In this document: positions 50,547 through 59,056 of the stretch, one piece after another
Position numbering within the stretch: the stretch's first letter is position 1
Layout: every line of letters starts with the position of its first letter
NCBI GenBank assembly: GCA_050246475.1
Contig: JBFWVZ010000005.1
Location: forward strand, 124,001-188,000
Length of the DNA stretch: 64,000 bases
Direction: 5' to 3'
Origin: CADEEL01 sp050246475
Lineage (GTDB): Bacteria; Pseudomonadota; Alphaproteobacteria; Caulobacterales; Aquidulcibacteraceae
Made by a program: the position numbers and the translations under genes
Notes under the pieces: model-generated
The model's input: the letters and a program-made list of their open reading frames with translations, nothing else
Told to the model about the DNA's origin: nothing
Database searches by the model: none

Positions 50547-52376
50547 ATGATGCATCTCGAAGAGAGCGAGGCCCGCGAGGAGGAATTCCCCGAATTCGGC
50601 ACGCTCGACGAAGCCGCTGCTGAATTCAACCTCGACGAAATCGAACCCGCGAACGATGCCGAGCGCGCCGCGCCGGAATCGGACGATCTGTTCGACGCCG
50701 CTTCGCAGCCGACAACCCGCGAAATCGTGCTCGACGAGGTCGCCGCGCAAGAAGAGCCCATCGCGCCCGCTCCTGAAGCGCCTGTTGTCGTTGAAGAACG
50801 CACCGCCGTCGAAAAGGCGCCCTCGAGCTTTTCGTGGACGGCCTTCATGGGCGGCCTGGCCGCGCTCGGCTGGCTTGCCGCCGCGATCGGCCTGCCCGTC
50901 TCCTATTTCGGCATTGACGCGCTCGCGCGCATGCACCCTGCCATGCAGGCGGGCCTTGTCGCGCTCGCATTCGGGCCGACCATTCTCATTTGGCTGGGCG
51001 CCGCCGCCGTCGGCGAAGCCGCCAAGGCCGGCAAGCTCGCCGCCGAACTCACCAAGCTGGCGCGCGAAGCGATCCTGCCCGCACAGCCTGAAGCCGCGAG
51101 CGAGCGCTTCACGCTGCATGTGAAGAACGAGATCGAGCAGCTCAACCAAGCTGTCGAAGGCGCGTTCCAGCGCCTCCAGCAGCTTGAAGGCGCCGCTTCG
51201 CGCCAAGCGCTCGCGTTCGAGCAAGCGATCAGCGTGACCCGCGACGACGCGTTCACCAGCCAGCTCGCCGGCGAGCGCGCCGCGTTCGCCGAACTGAACG
51301 CCGAACTCAAAGGCCAGACGGAATCGCTCGCCCATACGATCGGCCGCCAAGTGCGCCTGATGCGTGAAGCCTCCAAGCTGGTGAAGACCGAGCTTGGCGA
51401 TGCTGAAGAAGCGCTCGAAACGCACCTCTCCTCGTTCCGCGCCACGGCCGACGTGCTCGGCCAGCGCACGGCGGAGATGAACGACGCGGCGCACGTCGCC
51501 AACGTCGCTTCGGGCCGCTTGGACGAAACGATGGGCCAAGCGCTCGACACGCTGACGGAAGCTTCGCGCCTCACGGACGCGGCGCTCCGCTCGACCGAGC
51601 AAGCGGTTGAAGCCGCGCACTCGACGGCCGACGCCGTCAGCCAGACGACGCAGCGCGCCATCGGCGACGCCAAGCGCGCGGCCGATCTCATCCGCAGCGA
51701 AACGCAAGCCATGCAGGACGCAGCGGAAATGACGCTCGCCACGCTCGCGGAAGCCGCGCAAGCCGCGCGCATCGCCTCGGAGGACGCGCAAGCGGCCGCC
51801 GACCGCCACGCCTCCTCGATCGAGAAGCGCCTCTCCGCGCTTGCGATGACCGCCGCGACCGCCAAGAAGGCGCCGCGCACGGTTCAAGCGCCGGTGGTGG
51901 AAGCGCCAGTCGTCGAAGAAGCGCCGGTTCAAAGCGTTCCCTCGCTCGCCGACGTCGCCGCCGACATGGCGCCGGCGCCCGCGCGCAAGGGCTGGCAAGG
52001 CCTGCCGATGCGCAAGGCGCAAGAGGAAGACCTCGTCGCGTTCGCGCCGAAGGTTGACGCCAACCGCGCCATCGTCGACGCCGCGTTCGATGTGATCGCC
52101 GATGCCGGCGTGCTGCTCGAAGAGACGCTCAATGCGCGCGATCTCGACGAAGTGGCCGCGGCTTCGCGCAATGGCGCCCAAGCGCGCCGCCGCTCGGTGC
52201 TCGATTGCGCGCCGGTGGCCGTCACGCGGATCGCCCGCTTCGTCCGTCGCGATCAAAGCGCGAAAGACGCCGCGTGCGCCTTCCGCGCCCGCCCGGACCT
52301 CGCCAAGGCCGACCGCGCTTCAGGCCGCCAGGACGTGATCCGCGCTTACCTGCTGATCGACGCCGCGCTCGCCTGA
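50547..52376 (+). CDS. two-helix membrane protein with long coiled coil, possibly TipN-like polarity factor
   Basis: 609 residues. An acidic disordered N-terminus (1-90), two close transmembrane helices (~98-122 and ~134-156), then a long Ala/Glu-rich coiled coil (~160-440; ESLAHTIGRQVRLMREASKL, TEQAVEAAHSTADAVSQTT), a Pro/Val linker and a compact C-terminal domain (DANRAIVDAAFDVIADAG...VIRAYLLIDAALA). The layout of paired N-terminal helices and a coiled coil is that of TipN, the new-pole marker of Caulobacter, though this protein is shorter and I cannot confirm homology. Two TTAAC half-sites in the 196-bp leader might be CtrA-like. GGGAGCTGGACG precedes two ATGs. Confidence 0.75.
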   Translation: MMHLEESEAREEEFPEFGTLDEAAAEFNLDEIEPANDAERAAPESDDLFDAASQPTTREIVLDEVAAQEEPIAPAPEAPVVVEERTAVEKAPSSFSWTAFMGGLAALGWLAAAIGLPVSYFGIDALARMHPAMQAGLVALAFGPTILIWLGAAAVGEAAKAGKLAAELTKLAREAILPAQPEAASERFTLHVKNEIEQLNQAVEGAFQRLQQLEGAASRQALAFEQAISVTRDDAFTSQLAGERAAFAELNAELKGQTESLAHTIGRQVRLMREASKLVKTELGDAEEALETHLSSFRATADVLGQRTAEMNDAAHVANVASGRLDETMGQALDTLTEASRLTDAALRSTEQAVEAAHSTADAVSQTTQRAIGDAKRAADLIRSETQAMQDAAEMTLATLAEAAQAARIASEDAQAAADRHASSIEKRLSALAMTAATAKKAPRTVQAPVVEAPVVEEAPVQSVPSLADVAADMAPAPARKGWQGLPMRKAQEEDLVAFAPKVDANRAIVDAAFDVIADAGVLLEETLNARDLDEVAAASRNGAQARRRSVLDCAPVAVTRIARFVRRDQSAKDAACAFRARPDLAKADRASGRQDVIRAYLLIDAALA

Positions 52377-52993
52377 TCAGGCGGCAAGGCAACGGCCGCA
52401 TTGGCCGTCAAAGTTGCGATGCGCGCGCTGCCTGACCGGGCGGCGCGCGCAAGCGCTTGAGCGGCGGCGCCGCCGGAGCGATCCGACAGCGGCTCGCTTA
52501 CATCGACAATCTCGGATGCGAGCAGCGTGCGCCCGCGCGCCTGGATGACGCGCACATCGGCGGCGAAACGCGCATTGAGCGAGCCGCCCTCCTCCACCAC
52601 CTCGAACGCGATCAGATCCCAGCGCACTTCGACATCGCCGCGCAGGCCATCGCCGGCGCGAACGCCCGCGGCGAGGCGGCCCTGACGTGTGATGGTTTGC
52701 GCGACGAGCGTCTGGAGAAGCTCGGGCGCGCTGCCTGCCCAGTTCGCGCCGCTCATATAGGCAAGCACGCCGTTCTGACGCCACACGATGCCGTCGCCCA
52801 TCAGGATTTGCGGGCCAGTCGGGCGCGCGACGCTTGCGACCAGGGCGCTCTCACGCGCCGCGCTCTGAACATCGCCCGCTTCTAGCGGATAGATGCGCGG
52901 CGCGGGCGGCGGATCGGGCAAAAGCTGAATGCACGCGGAAAGCGCAAGCGGCGCGAGGAGCGCGGCGGCGAGGGTTTTCAAATGAAAGCTCAC
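52346..52993 (-). CDS. ABC-type transport auxiliary lipoprotein (PqiC/MlaB-system type)
   Basis: 215 residues, lipoprotein signal MSFHLKTLAAALLAPLALSAC followed by IQLLPDPPPAPRIYPLEAG, the start of the ABC-transport auxiliary (PF03886-like) family. In pathways like Pqi or alphaproteobacterial Mla this outer- or inner-membrane lipoprotein works with the MCE protein. Last gene of a four-gene operon; its ATG overlaps the mlaD stop (ATGA). Its 3' end overlaps the convergent coiled-coil gene by 31 bp. Confidence 0.85.
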   Translation of the reverse strand: MSFHLKTLAAALLAPLALSACIQLLPDPPPAPRIYPLEAGDVQSAARESALVASVARPTGPQILMGDGIVWRQNGVLAYMSGANWAGSAPELLQTLVAQTITRQGRLAAGVRAGDGLRGDVEVRWDLIAFEVVEEGGSLNARFAADVRVIQARGRTLLASEIVDVSEPLSDRSGGAAAQALARAARSGSARIATLTANAAVALPPDQASAASISR

Positions 52994-53850
52994 GGCGCGA
53001 CCTCGATGGTTGGGCGCTGCGGCCCGCTGATGAATTGACTTGGGTTCTCTTCGACCTCGGTGGCGAGGCGCTCCAACGCGCGCGAGAGGCGGCGAAGATC
53101 TTGCGCGGCCTCCGTCATCTCGGGGAGCGTTTCGTTCGATGCGGTGTCCGCTGCCTCGCTCAACGAATTGATCGTGTCGTTGGCGCCCGCGATGGCTTCG
53201 CGTGTCTCCACCAGCACGGCGTTGGCGTTCGAGGTGAGGCCGCTGATCTGGCCGCGCGCTTCATCGGAAAGGCGCGTGACGGAACGCGCCGCGCTCGCCA
53301 GTTCGCGCGCCGCGGCGGCGGATTGGGAGACCACAGAATCCTCGCGCGCCAGCTGCGCGGAGATGCGTTGTAGATTGCGCAGCGTCTCCGCGAGGCTTTC
53401 CGCGTTCGCGTCCGTGAGCAAGCCTTCGATGGCGCCGGGCACGGCGTAGATGCGCGGCGGAGGAAAACCAAGACGCGGGCGCAGGAACGGCTGGTTCGAC
53501 GAGCCGGCGTCGAGCTGAATCAGATTGACGCCCGTCAAGCCGATCGCCTCGAGGCGCGCGCGCGTATCGGCGCGCACGGGCGTAGTCGCGCTCACGCGGA
53601 CGCGCGCGATGACGCGCGTTGCATCTTCATCATCGATGGAGAGCTGCTTCACCTCGCCGACCTTGATGCCGTTGAAGCGCACCTCGCCGCCTTCGGAGAG
53701 GCCGCGCACAGGCCCCTGGAAGACGACGTCATAATGATTGTAGCCCGTGCGCCAGTCGGACCCGACGAGCCAGGCGGAGAAGATCATCAACAGCGCCGCG
53801 CCGAGGATGGCGGCCGCGCCCAAGAGAACGAAATTCGCGCGCGTCTCCAT
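52990..53850 (-). CDS. mlaD: MCE-domain protein MlaD-like
   Basis: 286 residues: one N-terminal membrane anchor (FVLLGAAAILGAALLMIFSAWL), then an MCE domain (YDVVFQGPVRGLSEGGEVRFNGIKVGEVKQL, ~39-125) and a long helical region (~135-250; LAETLRNLQRISAQLAREDS) that should form the hydrophobic channel or needle of the hexamer. Binds and passes lipids between the membranes. Between mlaF (3-bp gap) and the lipoprotein gene. Confidence 0.92.
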   Translation of the reverse strand: METRANFVLLGAAAILGAALLMIFSAWLVGSDWRTGYNHYDVVFQGPVRGLSEGGEVRFNGIKVGEVKQLSIDDEDATRVIARVRVSATTPVRADTRARLEAIGLTGVNLIQLDAGSSNQPFLRPRLGFPPPRIYAVPGAIEGLLTDANAESLAETLRNLQRISAQLAREDSVVSQSAAAARELASAARSVTRLSDEARGQISGLTSNANAVLVETREAIAGANDTINSLSEAADTASNETLPEMTEAAQDLRRLSRALERLATEVEENPSQFISGPQRPTIEVAP

Positions 53851-53853
53851 TCG

Positions 53854-54630
53854 TCACCTTCCTTGCGGCGCGTGCGCGCCCGCGGCCGCGCGTCCGCGCG
53901 GACCGCGAAAATATTCCTTCACCCAGGGATGATCCGAACCCGTCACCTCAGCGACCGTGCCGATCACGGCGACGTTGCCGGCGTTCAGCACGGCGATGCG
54001 GTCCGCGGTTTCGTAGAGCGTGTCCAAATCGTGCGTCACGAGAAAGACCGTGAGCTTGAGCGCCTTGGCCAAATCCTCGAGCATCTTGTCGAAATTGCCG
54101 GCGGTGACGGGATCAAGGCCCGCCGTCGGTTCGTCGAGCAACAGCAATTCGGGATCGAGCGCCAGCGCACGTGCGAGCGCGGCGCGCTTGCGCATGCCGC
54201 CGGAAATCTGCGCGGGCTTGAGATGATGCGACTCTGGCCCGAGGCCCGCCATGATGAGCTTCAGATCGGCGAGTTCCGAGATCAGCTCGTGCGGCAAATC
54301 GGTGTGCTCCTTGAAGGGCACCTCGACATTCTCCTTGAGGGTGAGCTTGGAGAAGAGCGCGCCGTCCTGGAACATGACGCCGATGCGGCGCGGCTGCTCT
54401 CCCGCTTCGCGCACGCGCACGCCGAAGACTTCGATCTCGCCGGCCGCAAGCTCGTCGAGCCCGACGATCTGGCGCAGCAACACCGACTTCCCGCAGCCCG
54501 AAGGGCCGATGACGGCGAGAATCTCGCCGCGGCGCACATCCAGATCAAGGTTCTCGTGAACGACATGGTCGCCGAATTGCGTGCGCAGTCCGCGCACGCG
54601 GATGGCGATTTCGTGCTCGGGCGCGCTCAC
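53854..54630 (-). CDS. mlaF: lipid transport ABC ATPase MlaF-like
   Basis: 258 residues. Complete ABC motifs: Walker A GPSGCGKS, Q-loop MFQDGALF, signature SGGMRKRAALARALA (Mla-type SGGM), Walker B LLLLDEPTAGLDPV and the H-loop VTHDL. Drives lipid movement by the MlaE permease. The start is GTG overlapping the mlaE stop (GTGA), so translation is coupled. A 20-residue Arg/Ala-rich tail follows the ABC core. Confidence 0.94.
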   Translation of the reverse strand: MSAPEHEIAIRVRGLRTQFGDHVVHENLDLDVRRGEILAVIGPSGCGKSVLLRQIVGLDELAAGEIEVFGVRVREAGEQPRRIGVMFQDGALFSKLTLKENVEVPFKEHTDLPHELISELADLKLIMAGLGPESHHLKPAQISGGMRKRAALARALALDPELLLLDEPTAGLDPVTAGNFDKMLEDLAKALKLTVFLVTHDLDTLYETADRIAVLNAGNVAVIGTVAEVTGSDHPWVKEYFRGPRGRAAAGAHAPQGR

Positions 54631-55769
54631 CAATCCATCTCCAGGAACCAGAGCGCGAAGGCCGCATCGAGAATGATCACGAGGAAGATGGCCTGCACCA
54701 CAGAATTCGTGACCCGCAGGCCGAGCGAACCCACATCGCCGCCCACCGCGAGGCCGTGGCGGCAGCCGACGACGGCGAGCACGAGCGCGAACACCGGCGC
54801 CTTGATCATGCCGACCCAGAAATGCTGCGCGGGCACGGCATCTTGAATGCGCTGGAAGAACATCTCCATGCTGATGCCGAGATAGCTCCAGCAAGCGATC
54901 CAGCCGCCGAGCAGCCCAGCGATCACCGCGGCGAACGTCAGGAGCGGCACCATGATGAGCATCGCCATCAGCCGCGGCGCGACGAGCGCTTGCATGGGAT
55001 CGAGGCCCATGACGCGCATCGCGTCGATTTCCTGACGCATCTTCATGGCGCCGATCTCGGCGGTGAAGGCGCTGTCGGTGCGGCCCGCGAGCAGCACCGC
55101 CGTGATGACGACCCCGAACTCGCGGAAGACCGCGATCCCGACCAGCTCCACGGTGAAAACGGTCGCGCCGAAATCCTGCAGCGTGCGCGCGCCCAGATAA
55201 GCGACCACGAGGCCGACAAAGAAATTGAGCGTCGCGATGATGGGAAGCGCGTTGAGCCCCGCGAGCTCCATCACGCTCACGACGCTCGTCCAGCGGATGC
55301 GGCGCGGATGCGTGAGGACGAGGAAGAAGGCGTAAAGCGTTTCGCCGAGGAAGGAGACCGTCTGCACGCTTTCCCGCGCGAAATCGTCAAGGCCGCGGCC
55401 CGCGCGCTCGGCAATGTCCACGAAGCCCCAGGAGCGCTTGCCGGGAACCGGGCAAGGGATCGCCGCGGCGCGGGCGGCCGCGAGCAAGCGCGGCGCAGCG
55501 GCGTGTTCGCCGCGAATGTCGAGCGGCGTCTCCAGATTTCCGCAGGCGGACGATCCTCGCACGGTGCGATCCACAAGGAACGCCCCGGCCGTGTCCATTC
55601 GGCCGAGAGCTGAAACGTCCACCGCGAGCCCCGGCCCCAGCCGCTCCCCCAGTTCGCGCAATGGCTGATCGAGCGATTGGGCGGTCTCCACCGTCCAATC
55701 GCCGCGAAGCGCCAAGATGCGGTCTCGCCCCGCCTCCCGCACCTCAAATGCCGCCGCCGCGACGCTCAT
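54627..55769 (-). CDS. mlaE: MlaE-like lipid transport permease with N-terminal STAS domain
   Basis: 380 residues. Residues ~1-105 form a STAS-like domain (DRILALRGDWTVETAQSLDQ, AVDVSALGRMDTAGAFLVDR), the role filled by separate MlaB in E. coli. The permease follows (VELVGIAVFREFGVVITAV, LLAGRTDSAFTAEIGAMK, EIDAMRVMGLDPM, all MlaE hallmarks). First gene of the operon mlaE-mlaF-mlaD-lipoprotein. No separate mlaC or mlaA is present here. GGGAGCTGGG fixes the start; the frame is open further upstream. Confidence 0.92.
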   Translation of the reverse strand: MSVAAAAFEVREAGRDRILALRGDWTVETAQSLDQPLRELGERLGPGLAVDVSALGRMDTAGAFLVDRTVRGSSACGNLETPLDIRGEHAAAPRLLAAARAAAIPCPVPGKRSWGFVDIAERAGRGLDDFARESVQTVSFLGETLYAFFLVLTHPRRIRWTSVVSVMELAGLNALPIIATLNFFVGLVVAYLGARTLQDFGATVFTVELVGIAVFREFGVVITAVLLAGRTDSAFTAEIGAMKMRQEIDAMRVMGLDPMQALVAPRLMAMLIMVPLLTFAAVIAGLLGGWIACWSYLGISMEMFFQRIQDAVPAQHFWVGMIKAPVFALVLAVVGCRHGLAVGGDVGSLGLRVTNSVVQAIFLVIILDAAFALWFLEMDW

Positions 55770-55955
55770 CCCAGCTCCCATGGGCTTTCTGCCCGAGTCG
55801 TAAGACGTAACGCCAAACGAAAGGCGAACAAGCAAAGGACCCCGCTTAGGGAGCCCGCGCGCCGTCCCGCACGCAATTTAACCCTGAACTTGAGCATCCG
55901 CGCGGCAAAGCCGCTCGTTTACAACGGGGCCCCGGCGCCCCACTTGAGCGGGCTC

Positions 55956-56618
55956 ATGACCGCGCCAATCCAGGCCCTCATCGTCCCCGTGACGCCCTTC
56001 CAGCAGAACACCTCGCTCGTCTGGTGCTCGGCGACGAAGAAGGCCGCCTTCGTCGATCCCGGCGGTGAGGTTGAACGGCTGATGGCCGCGGCCGGCCAAG
56101 CGCAGGTCGAGATCGAGAAGATATTGCTCACGCACGGCCATCTCGATCATGCGGGCGCGGCGGCTGAATTGCGCGAGCGCTTGGGCGTGCCGATCGAGGG
56201 CCCGCACCGGGATGAGGATTGGCTTCTTTCCTCCATCTCCGAACAAGGCGCACGCTTCGGGATGAGCGACGCGCGCTCCGTGACGCCGGATCGCTGGCTT
56301 GAGGACGGCGACGAAGTGCGCGTGGGCGAAGCGGCTTTCGATGTCATCCATTGCCCGGGGCATACGCCGGGACATGTCGTCTTCTACCAACGCGACGCAA
56401 AGTTCGCGTTTGTTGGAGACGTGATCTTCCGCGGCAGCGTGGGGCGGAGCGACTTTCCGCGCGGCAATCACGAGGATCTAGTCAACTCGATCCGCGGCAA
56501 GCTCTTTCCGCTCGGCGACGATGTGCGCTTCCTGCCGGGGCACGGCGAGATGAGCACGTTCGGCTGGGAGCGCAAAACCAACCCCTACGTTTCCGATCTC
56601 GCGGTCGGCGCGGCCTGA
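55956..56618 (+). CDS. MBL-fold hydrolase, glyoxalase II-like
   Basis: 220 residues. Zinc motif HGHLDH at 60-65 (LLTHGHLDHAGAA), then IHCPGHTPGHVV, FVGDVIFRGSVGRSDFPRG and LPGHGEMST, the full set of metal ligands of the GloB/YcbL group. Likely a thioesterase for small glutathione or other thioesters. It stands before a glutathione peroxidase on the same strand, which fits a detoxification pair (inference). Confidence 0.9.
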   Translation: MTAPIQALIVPVTPFQQNTSLVWCSATKKAAFVDPGGEVERLMAAAGQAQVEIEKILLTHGHLDHAGAAAELRERLGVPIEGPHRDEDWLLSSISEQGARFGMSDARSVTPDRWLEDGDEVRVGEAAFDVIHCPGHTPGHVVFYQRDAKFAFVGDVIFRGSVGRSDFPRGNHEDLVNSIRGKLFPLGDDVRFLPGHGEMSTFGWERKTNPYVSDLAVGAA

Positions 56619-56666
56619 CCCTCTTCGCGAGACGAGACGATGAACGCATTACGCAAGAGGCGAACG

Positions 56667-57152
56667 ATGGCGAGCGCGCACGATTTCACGTTCAAGAAGC
56701 TCAACGCGGACGGAGACCTTTCGCTCGCGGATTATGCCGGCAAGGCGGTGCTGGTGGTGAATGTCGCCAGCGCCTGCGGGCTCACGCCGCAATACCGCGA
56801 TCTCCAAGCGCTTTATGATGCGAAAGCGGAGAGCGGGCTCGTGATTGTCGGCGCGCCGTGCAACGATTTCGGCGCGCAGGAAGCAGGCTCCGAGCTTGAG
56901 ATCGCGACGTTCTGCGAGGGCCGCTACAACGTGACGTTCCCGATGACGGGCAAGGTTCACATCGTCTCGCGCGAGGCCCGCCATCCCTTCTATCAATGGA
57001 TTGCGGGCGAACTCGGCGAAGACGCGCTGCCGAAGTGGAACTTCCATAAATATCTGATCGGGCGCGACGGCGCGCTGGTGGACGGGTTCTCCTCGAAGAC
57101 GCCGCCGCTCGCGCTCGAGCTCACCGGCGCGATCGAAAAGACGCTGGCTTAG
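56667..57152 (+). CDS. glutathione peroxidase
   Basis: 161 residues from this start. Reduces peroxides with glutathione or thioredoxin. The peroxidatic cysteine is in NVASACGLTPQY; the other tetrad members are in PCNDFGAQE (Gln) and KWNFHKYL (Trp, Asn). It is a Cys, not a Sec, enzyme. ATG 56667 has AGAGG at good spacing; an in-frame ATG at 56640 would add nine residues. The 3' end overlaps the convergent transporter gene by 4 bp. Confidence 0.92.
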   Translation: MASAHDFTFKKLNADGDLSLADYAGKAVLVVNVASACGLTPQYRDLQALYDAKAESGLVIVGAPCNDFGAQEAGSELEIATFCEGRYNVTFPMTGKVHIVSREARHPFYQWIAGELGEDALPKWNFHKYLIGRDGALVDGFSSKTPPLALELTGAIEKTLA

Positions 57153-58585
57153 CCGACGCTCACCGCGATGCTCAACATGAGCCCGCAGATGATCAGCAGA
57201 ATGAGCGCCAGCGGCAGCACGAAAGCGAGCCAGCGCTCGAACGGCACACGGCCGATGGCGATCGAGCCCATCATCACGGCGGATGTCGGCGTGAAGAGAC
57301 TGACGACGCCGTTGGCGACTTGATAGACCGTCACGATCAAGGAGCGATCGACGTTGGCGAAATCGCCGAGCGGCGCGAGCACCGGCATCGTCAGCACCGC
57401 GTGGCCCGACGATGAGGGCACAAGAAAGCTCATCACCAACTCGATGCCCAAGAGCGCGTTCACGAAAACGACCGAAGAAAAGCCGGCAAGCGTCACTTCG
57501 CCCGCGTGCAAAATCGTGTCCGTGATCCGGCCGTCCTCCATCACGACAAGCACGCCGCGTGCGACGCCGATGATGAGCGCGACCCCCAGAAGCGAACGCG
57601 CGCCTTCCATGAAGGATTCCACGAGGTCGCGCTCTCCGATCGCGCCCGCGAGCGCGACGACAATCGAAGCGGCGAGGAAAAGCGCCGTCATCTGCGCCAT
57701 CCACCAGCCTTGGCTGGCGACGCCCCAGATCATGAGCGCGAACGTCGCGATGAAAAGCGCGAGCACCAGCCACTGCCGGAGCGTGAGTTTCGCTGAGTCC
57801 GGAGCGTGCGTGGGATAGTGCGCCTCGATCTCGGCGCGGCGATCGGCGACGATGGAGTGCTCGGGCGCCGCCTTGATGCGCATGGCGTAGCGCATGAGAA
57901 AAGCGACGCTGACGGCGAAGACGGCCGCGAGCATGAGAAGGCGCAATTCGATGCCGTCCATGAAGGAGATGCCCGCGGCGTTCGAGGCGATCACGGTTGC
58001 GAACGGGTTTGTCGTGGAGGCGAGTGTGCCGATCGTCGTGCCGATGAGCGCGACGGCGACCGCGACGACGGAATCGTAGCCGGCGCGCATCATCACGGGC
58101 ACGAGCAACGCGATGAACGGCAAAGCTTCCTCGGCCATGCCGATCGTCGTGCCGCCGATTGTGAAGAGCCCGGTCAGGATCGGGATCATCCAGAGTTCGC
58201 GCCCCGTCAGCGCGCGCATGGCCGCGACGATGCCGGCGTCGATCGCGCCAGTGCGAGCCACGACGCCCATGAAGCCGCCGATGAAGAGCACGAAGAGCAC
58301 GACATCGACGGCGCGCGTCGTTTCCGTCTCCGCGTCGTAAAATCCCTCGACCGGCGCCAGTATGGCGTCGAACACGGTCTGCGGATTGGCTTCGACCGTG
58401 TGGTAGGAGCCGCGCACCGCGAGTTCGCGCCCAAGCGCTTCGTTCTCGACGCGCGTGTATTGCCCGGCTGGCACGAACCACGTCGCGATCGCCGCGATGG
58501 CGATGAGTGCGAAGAGAATGGAGAAGGCCGAGGGAAATTCAAAACGGCGCTTGGGCGCTTCCGAGGCTTCGGCTTCGATGGTCAT
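57149..58585 (-). CDS. YfcC-family inner-membrane transporter
   Basis: 478 residues with about twelve hydrophobic segments. It belongs to the DcuC/ArsB-like superfamily, YfcC branch: FPSAFSILFALIAIAAIATWFVPAGQY at the N-terminus, GMAEEALPFIALLVPVMMRAGYD and STTNPFATVIASNAAGI in the first half, VPSSSGHAVLTMPVLAPLGD and LFTPTSAVMMGSIAI in the second. Relatives carry basic amino acids or C4-dicarboxylates; the substrate is not clear. AGGGGGTGCTG fixes the start at 58585. A CRP-like palindrome lies 53 bp upstream. Confidence 0.9.
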   Translation of the reverse strand: MTIEAEASEAPKRRFEFPSAFSILFALIAIAAIATWFVPAGQYTRVENEALGRELAVRGSYHTVEANPQTVFDAILAPVEGFYDAETETTRAVDVVLFVLFIGGFMGVVARTGAIDAGIVAAMRALTGRELWMIPILTGLFTIGGTTIGMAEEALPFIALLVPVMMRAGYDSVVAVAVALIGTTIGTLASTTNPFATVIASNAAGISFMDGIELRLLMLAAVFAVSVAFLMRYAMRIKAAPEHSIVADRRAEIEAHYPTHAPDSAKLTLRQWLVLALFIATFALMIWGVASQGWWMAQMTALFLAASIVVALAGAIGERDLVESFMEGARSLLGVALIIGVARGVLVVMEDGRITDTILHAGEVTLAGFSSVVFVNALLGIELVMSFLVPSSSGHAVLTMPVLAPLGDFANVDRSLIVTVYQVANGVVSLFTPTSAVMMGSIAIGRVPFERWLAFVLPLALILLIICGLMLSIAVSVG

Positions 58586-58637
58586 CAGCACCCCCTGGAG
58601 CAGGCTCGCACGCACCGCGCGGCGCTGTCTATCGGAG

Positions 58638-58653
58638 TGTGACCGCAGTCACA
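58638..58653. promoter_or_regulatory. CRP/FNR-type palindrome TGTGAC-CGCA-GTCACA
   Basis: A perfect 6+4+6 palindrome that fits the CRP consensus TGTGA-N6-TCACA exactly. It lies in the 141-bp divergent gap between the YfcC transporter (start 58585) and the microprotein genes (58727), so one bound dimer could act on both promoters. Which CRP/FNR-family protein reads it cannot be told. Confidence 0.65.
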
Positions 58654-58700
58654 GCCGCCTTGGGCGGGGGCGAGTAGGTTTCACTCATCGCAAGGACGCG

Positions 58701-58730
58701 ATGAACAAGAACCTGGAGCTAAGCCGATGA
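58701..58730 (+). CDS. possible 9-residue upstream peptide
   Basis: ATG preceded by AAGGA, reading MNKNLELSR and ending in a TGA that overlaps the ATG of the first microprotein (ATGA). Either a coupling leader or simply the ribosome-site region of the next gene, whose GGAG lies inside it. Confidence 0.25.
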   Translation: MNKNLELSR

Positions 58731-58819
58731 CCCGCCTCGTTTCCCTCGCCGCCGCCGCTTTTGCTTTCGCCGTGGTCGCCTATCCCGTGCTGAACCAAGC
58801 CGCCGCGATCGTCTCCTAA
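58727..58819 (+). CDS. 30-residue hydrophobic microprotein, copy 1
   Basis: Starts MTRLVSLAAAAFAF and ends YPVLNQAAAIVS. One hydrophobic helix or uncleaved signal-like segment, with a single Arg at position 3. 20 of 30 residues are identical with the protein encoded 32 bp downstream, and both have exactly 31 codons, so this is a tandem duplication kept under selection. GGAG lies 9 bases before the ATG. Function unknown; membrane insertion is likely. It is too short for most gene finders and may be missing from annotations. Confidence 0.68.
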   Translation: MTRLVSLAAAAFAFAVVAYPVLNQAAAIVS

Positions 58820-58851
58820 TCCTCACTCACCCGAATTCAGAGAGCCCTCCA

Positions 58852-58944
58852 ATGACCCGCATCATGTCCCTCGCCATCGCGACCTTCGCCTTCTGCGCCA
58901 TCGCCGCGCCGGTGCTGAACCAAGCCGCGATGATCGTCGCGTAA
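58852..58944 (+). CDS. 30-residue hydrophobic microprotein, copy 2
   Basis: Starts MTRIMSLAIATFAF and ends APVLNQAAMIVA. Shared with copy 1 are MTR, SLA, FAF and the block PVLNQAA-x-IV. Differences are conservative (Leu/Ile, Val/Met, Val/Ile, Ala/Ser). AGAG precedes the ATG. A bidirectional terminator follows at 59008, so the two microproteins form a short transcript of their own. Confidence 0.68.
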   Translation: MTRIMSLAIATFAFCAIAAPVLNQAAMIVA

Positions 58945-59007
58945 GCCCCAAGCCAAGCGGCTTCGCAAAAGTCGCTTAGCTCCCGATCAAGCGAAGCCAA
59001 AAACGAA

Positions 59008-59034
59008 GAGCGCGACGGCCGCCCCGTCGCGCTC
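59008..59034. terminator. bidirectional intrinsic terminator
   Basis: Perfect 11-bp stem GAGCGCGACGG / CCGTCGCGCTC with a 5-base loop, flanked by AAAAACGAA on the left and TTTGCGTTTTT on the right. It ends the microprotein transcript (+) and the TetR transcript (-). Confidence 0.9.
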
Positions 59035-59056
59035 TTTGCGTTTTTGAGAAGTCTGG

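Noticed and set aside
50454..52256. 600-codon minus-strand frame opposite the coiled-coil gene
   Set aside because: Translation is Arg/Gly-rich without features, while the plus-strand frame has two membrane helices and heptads.
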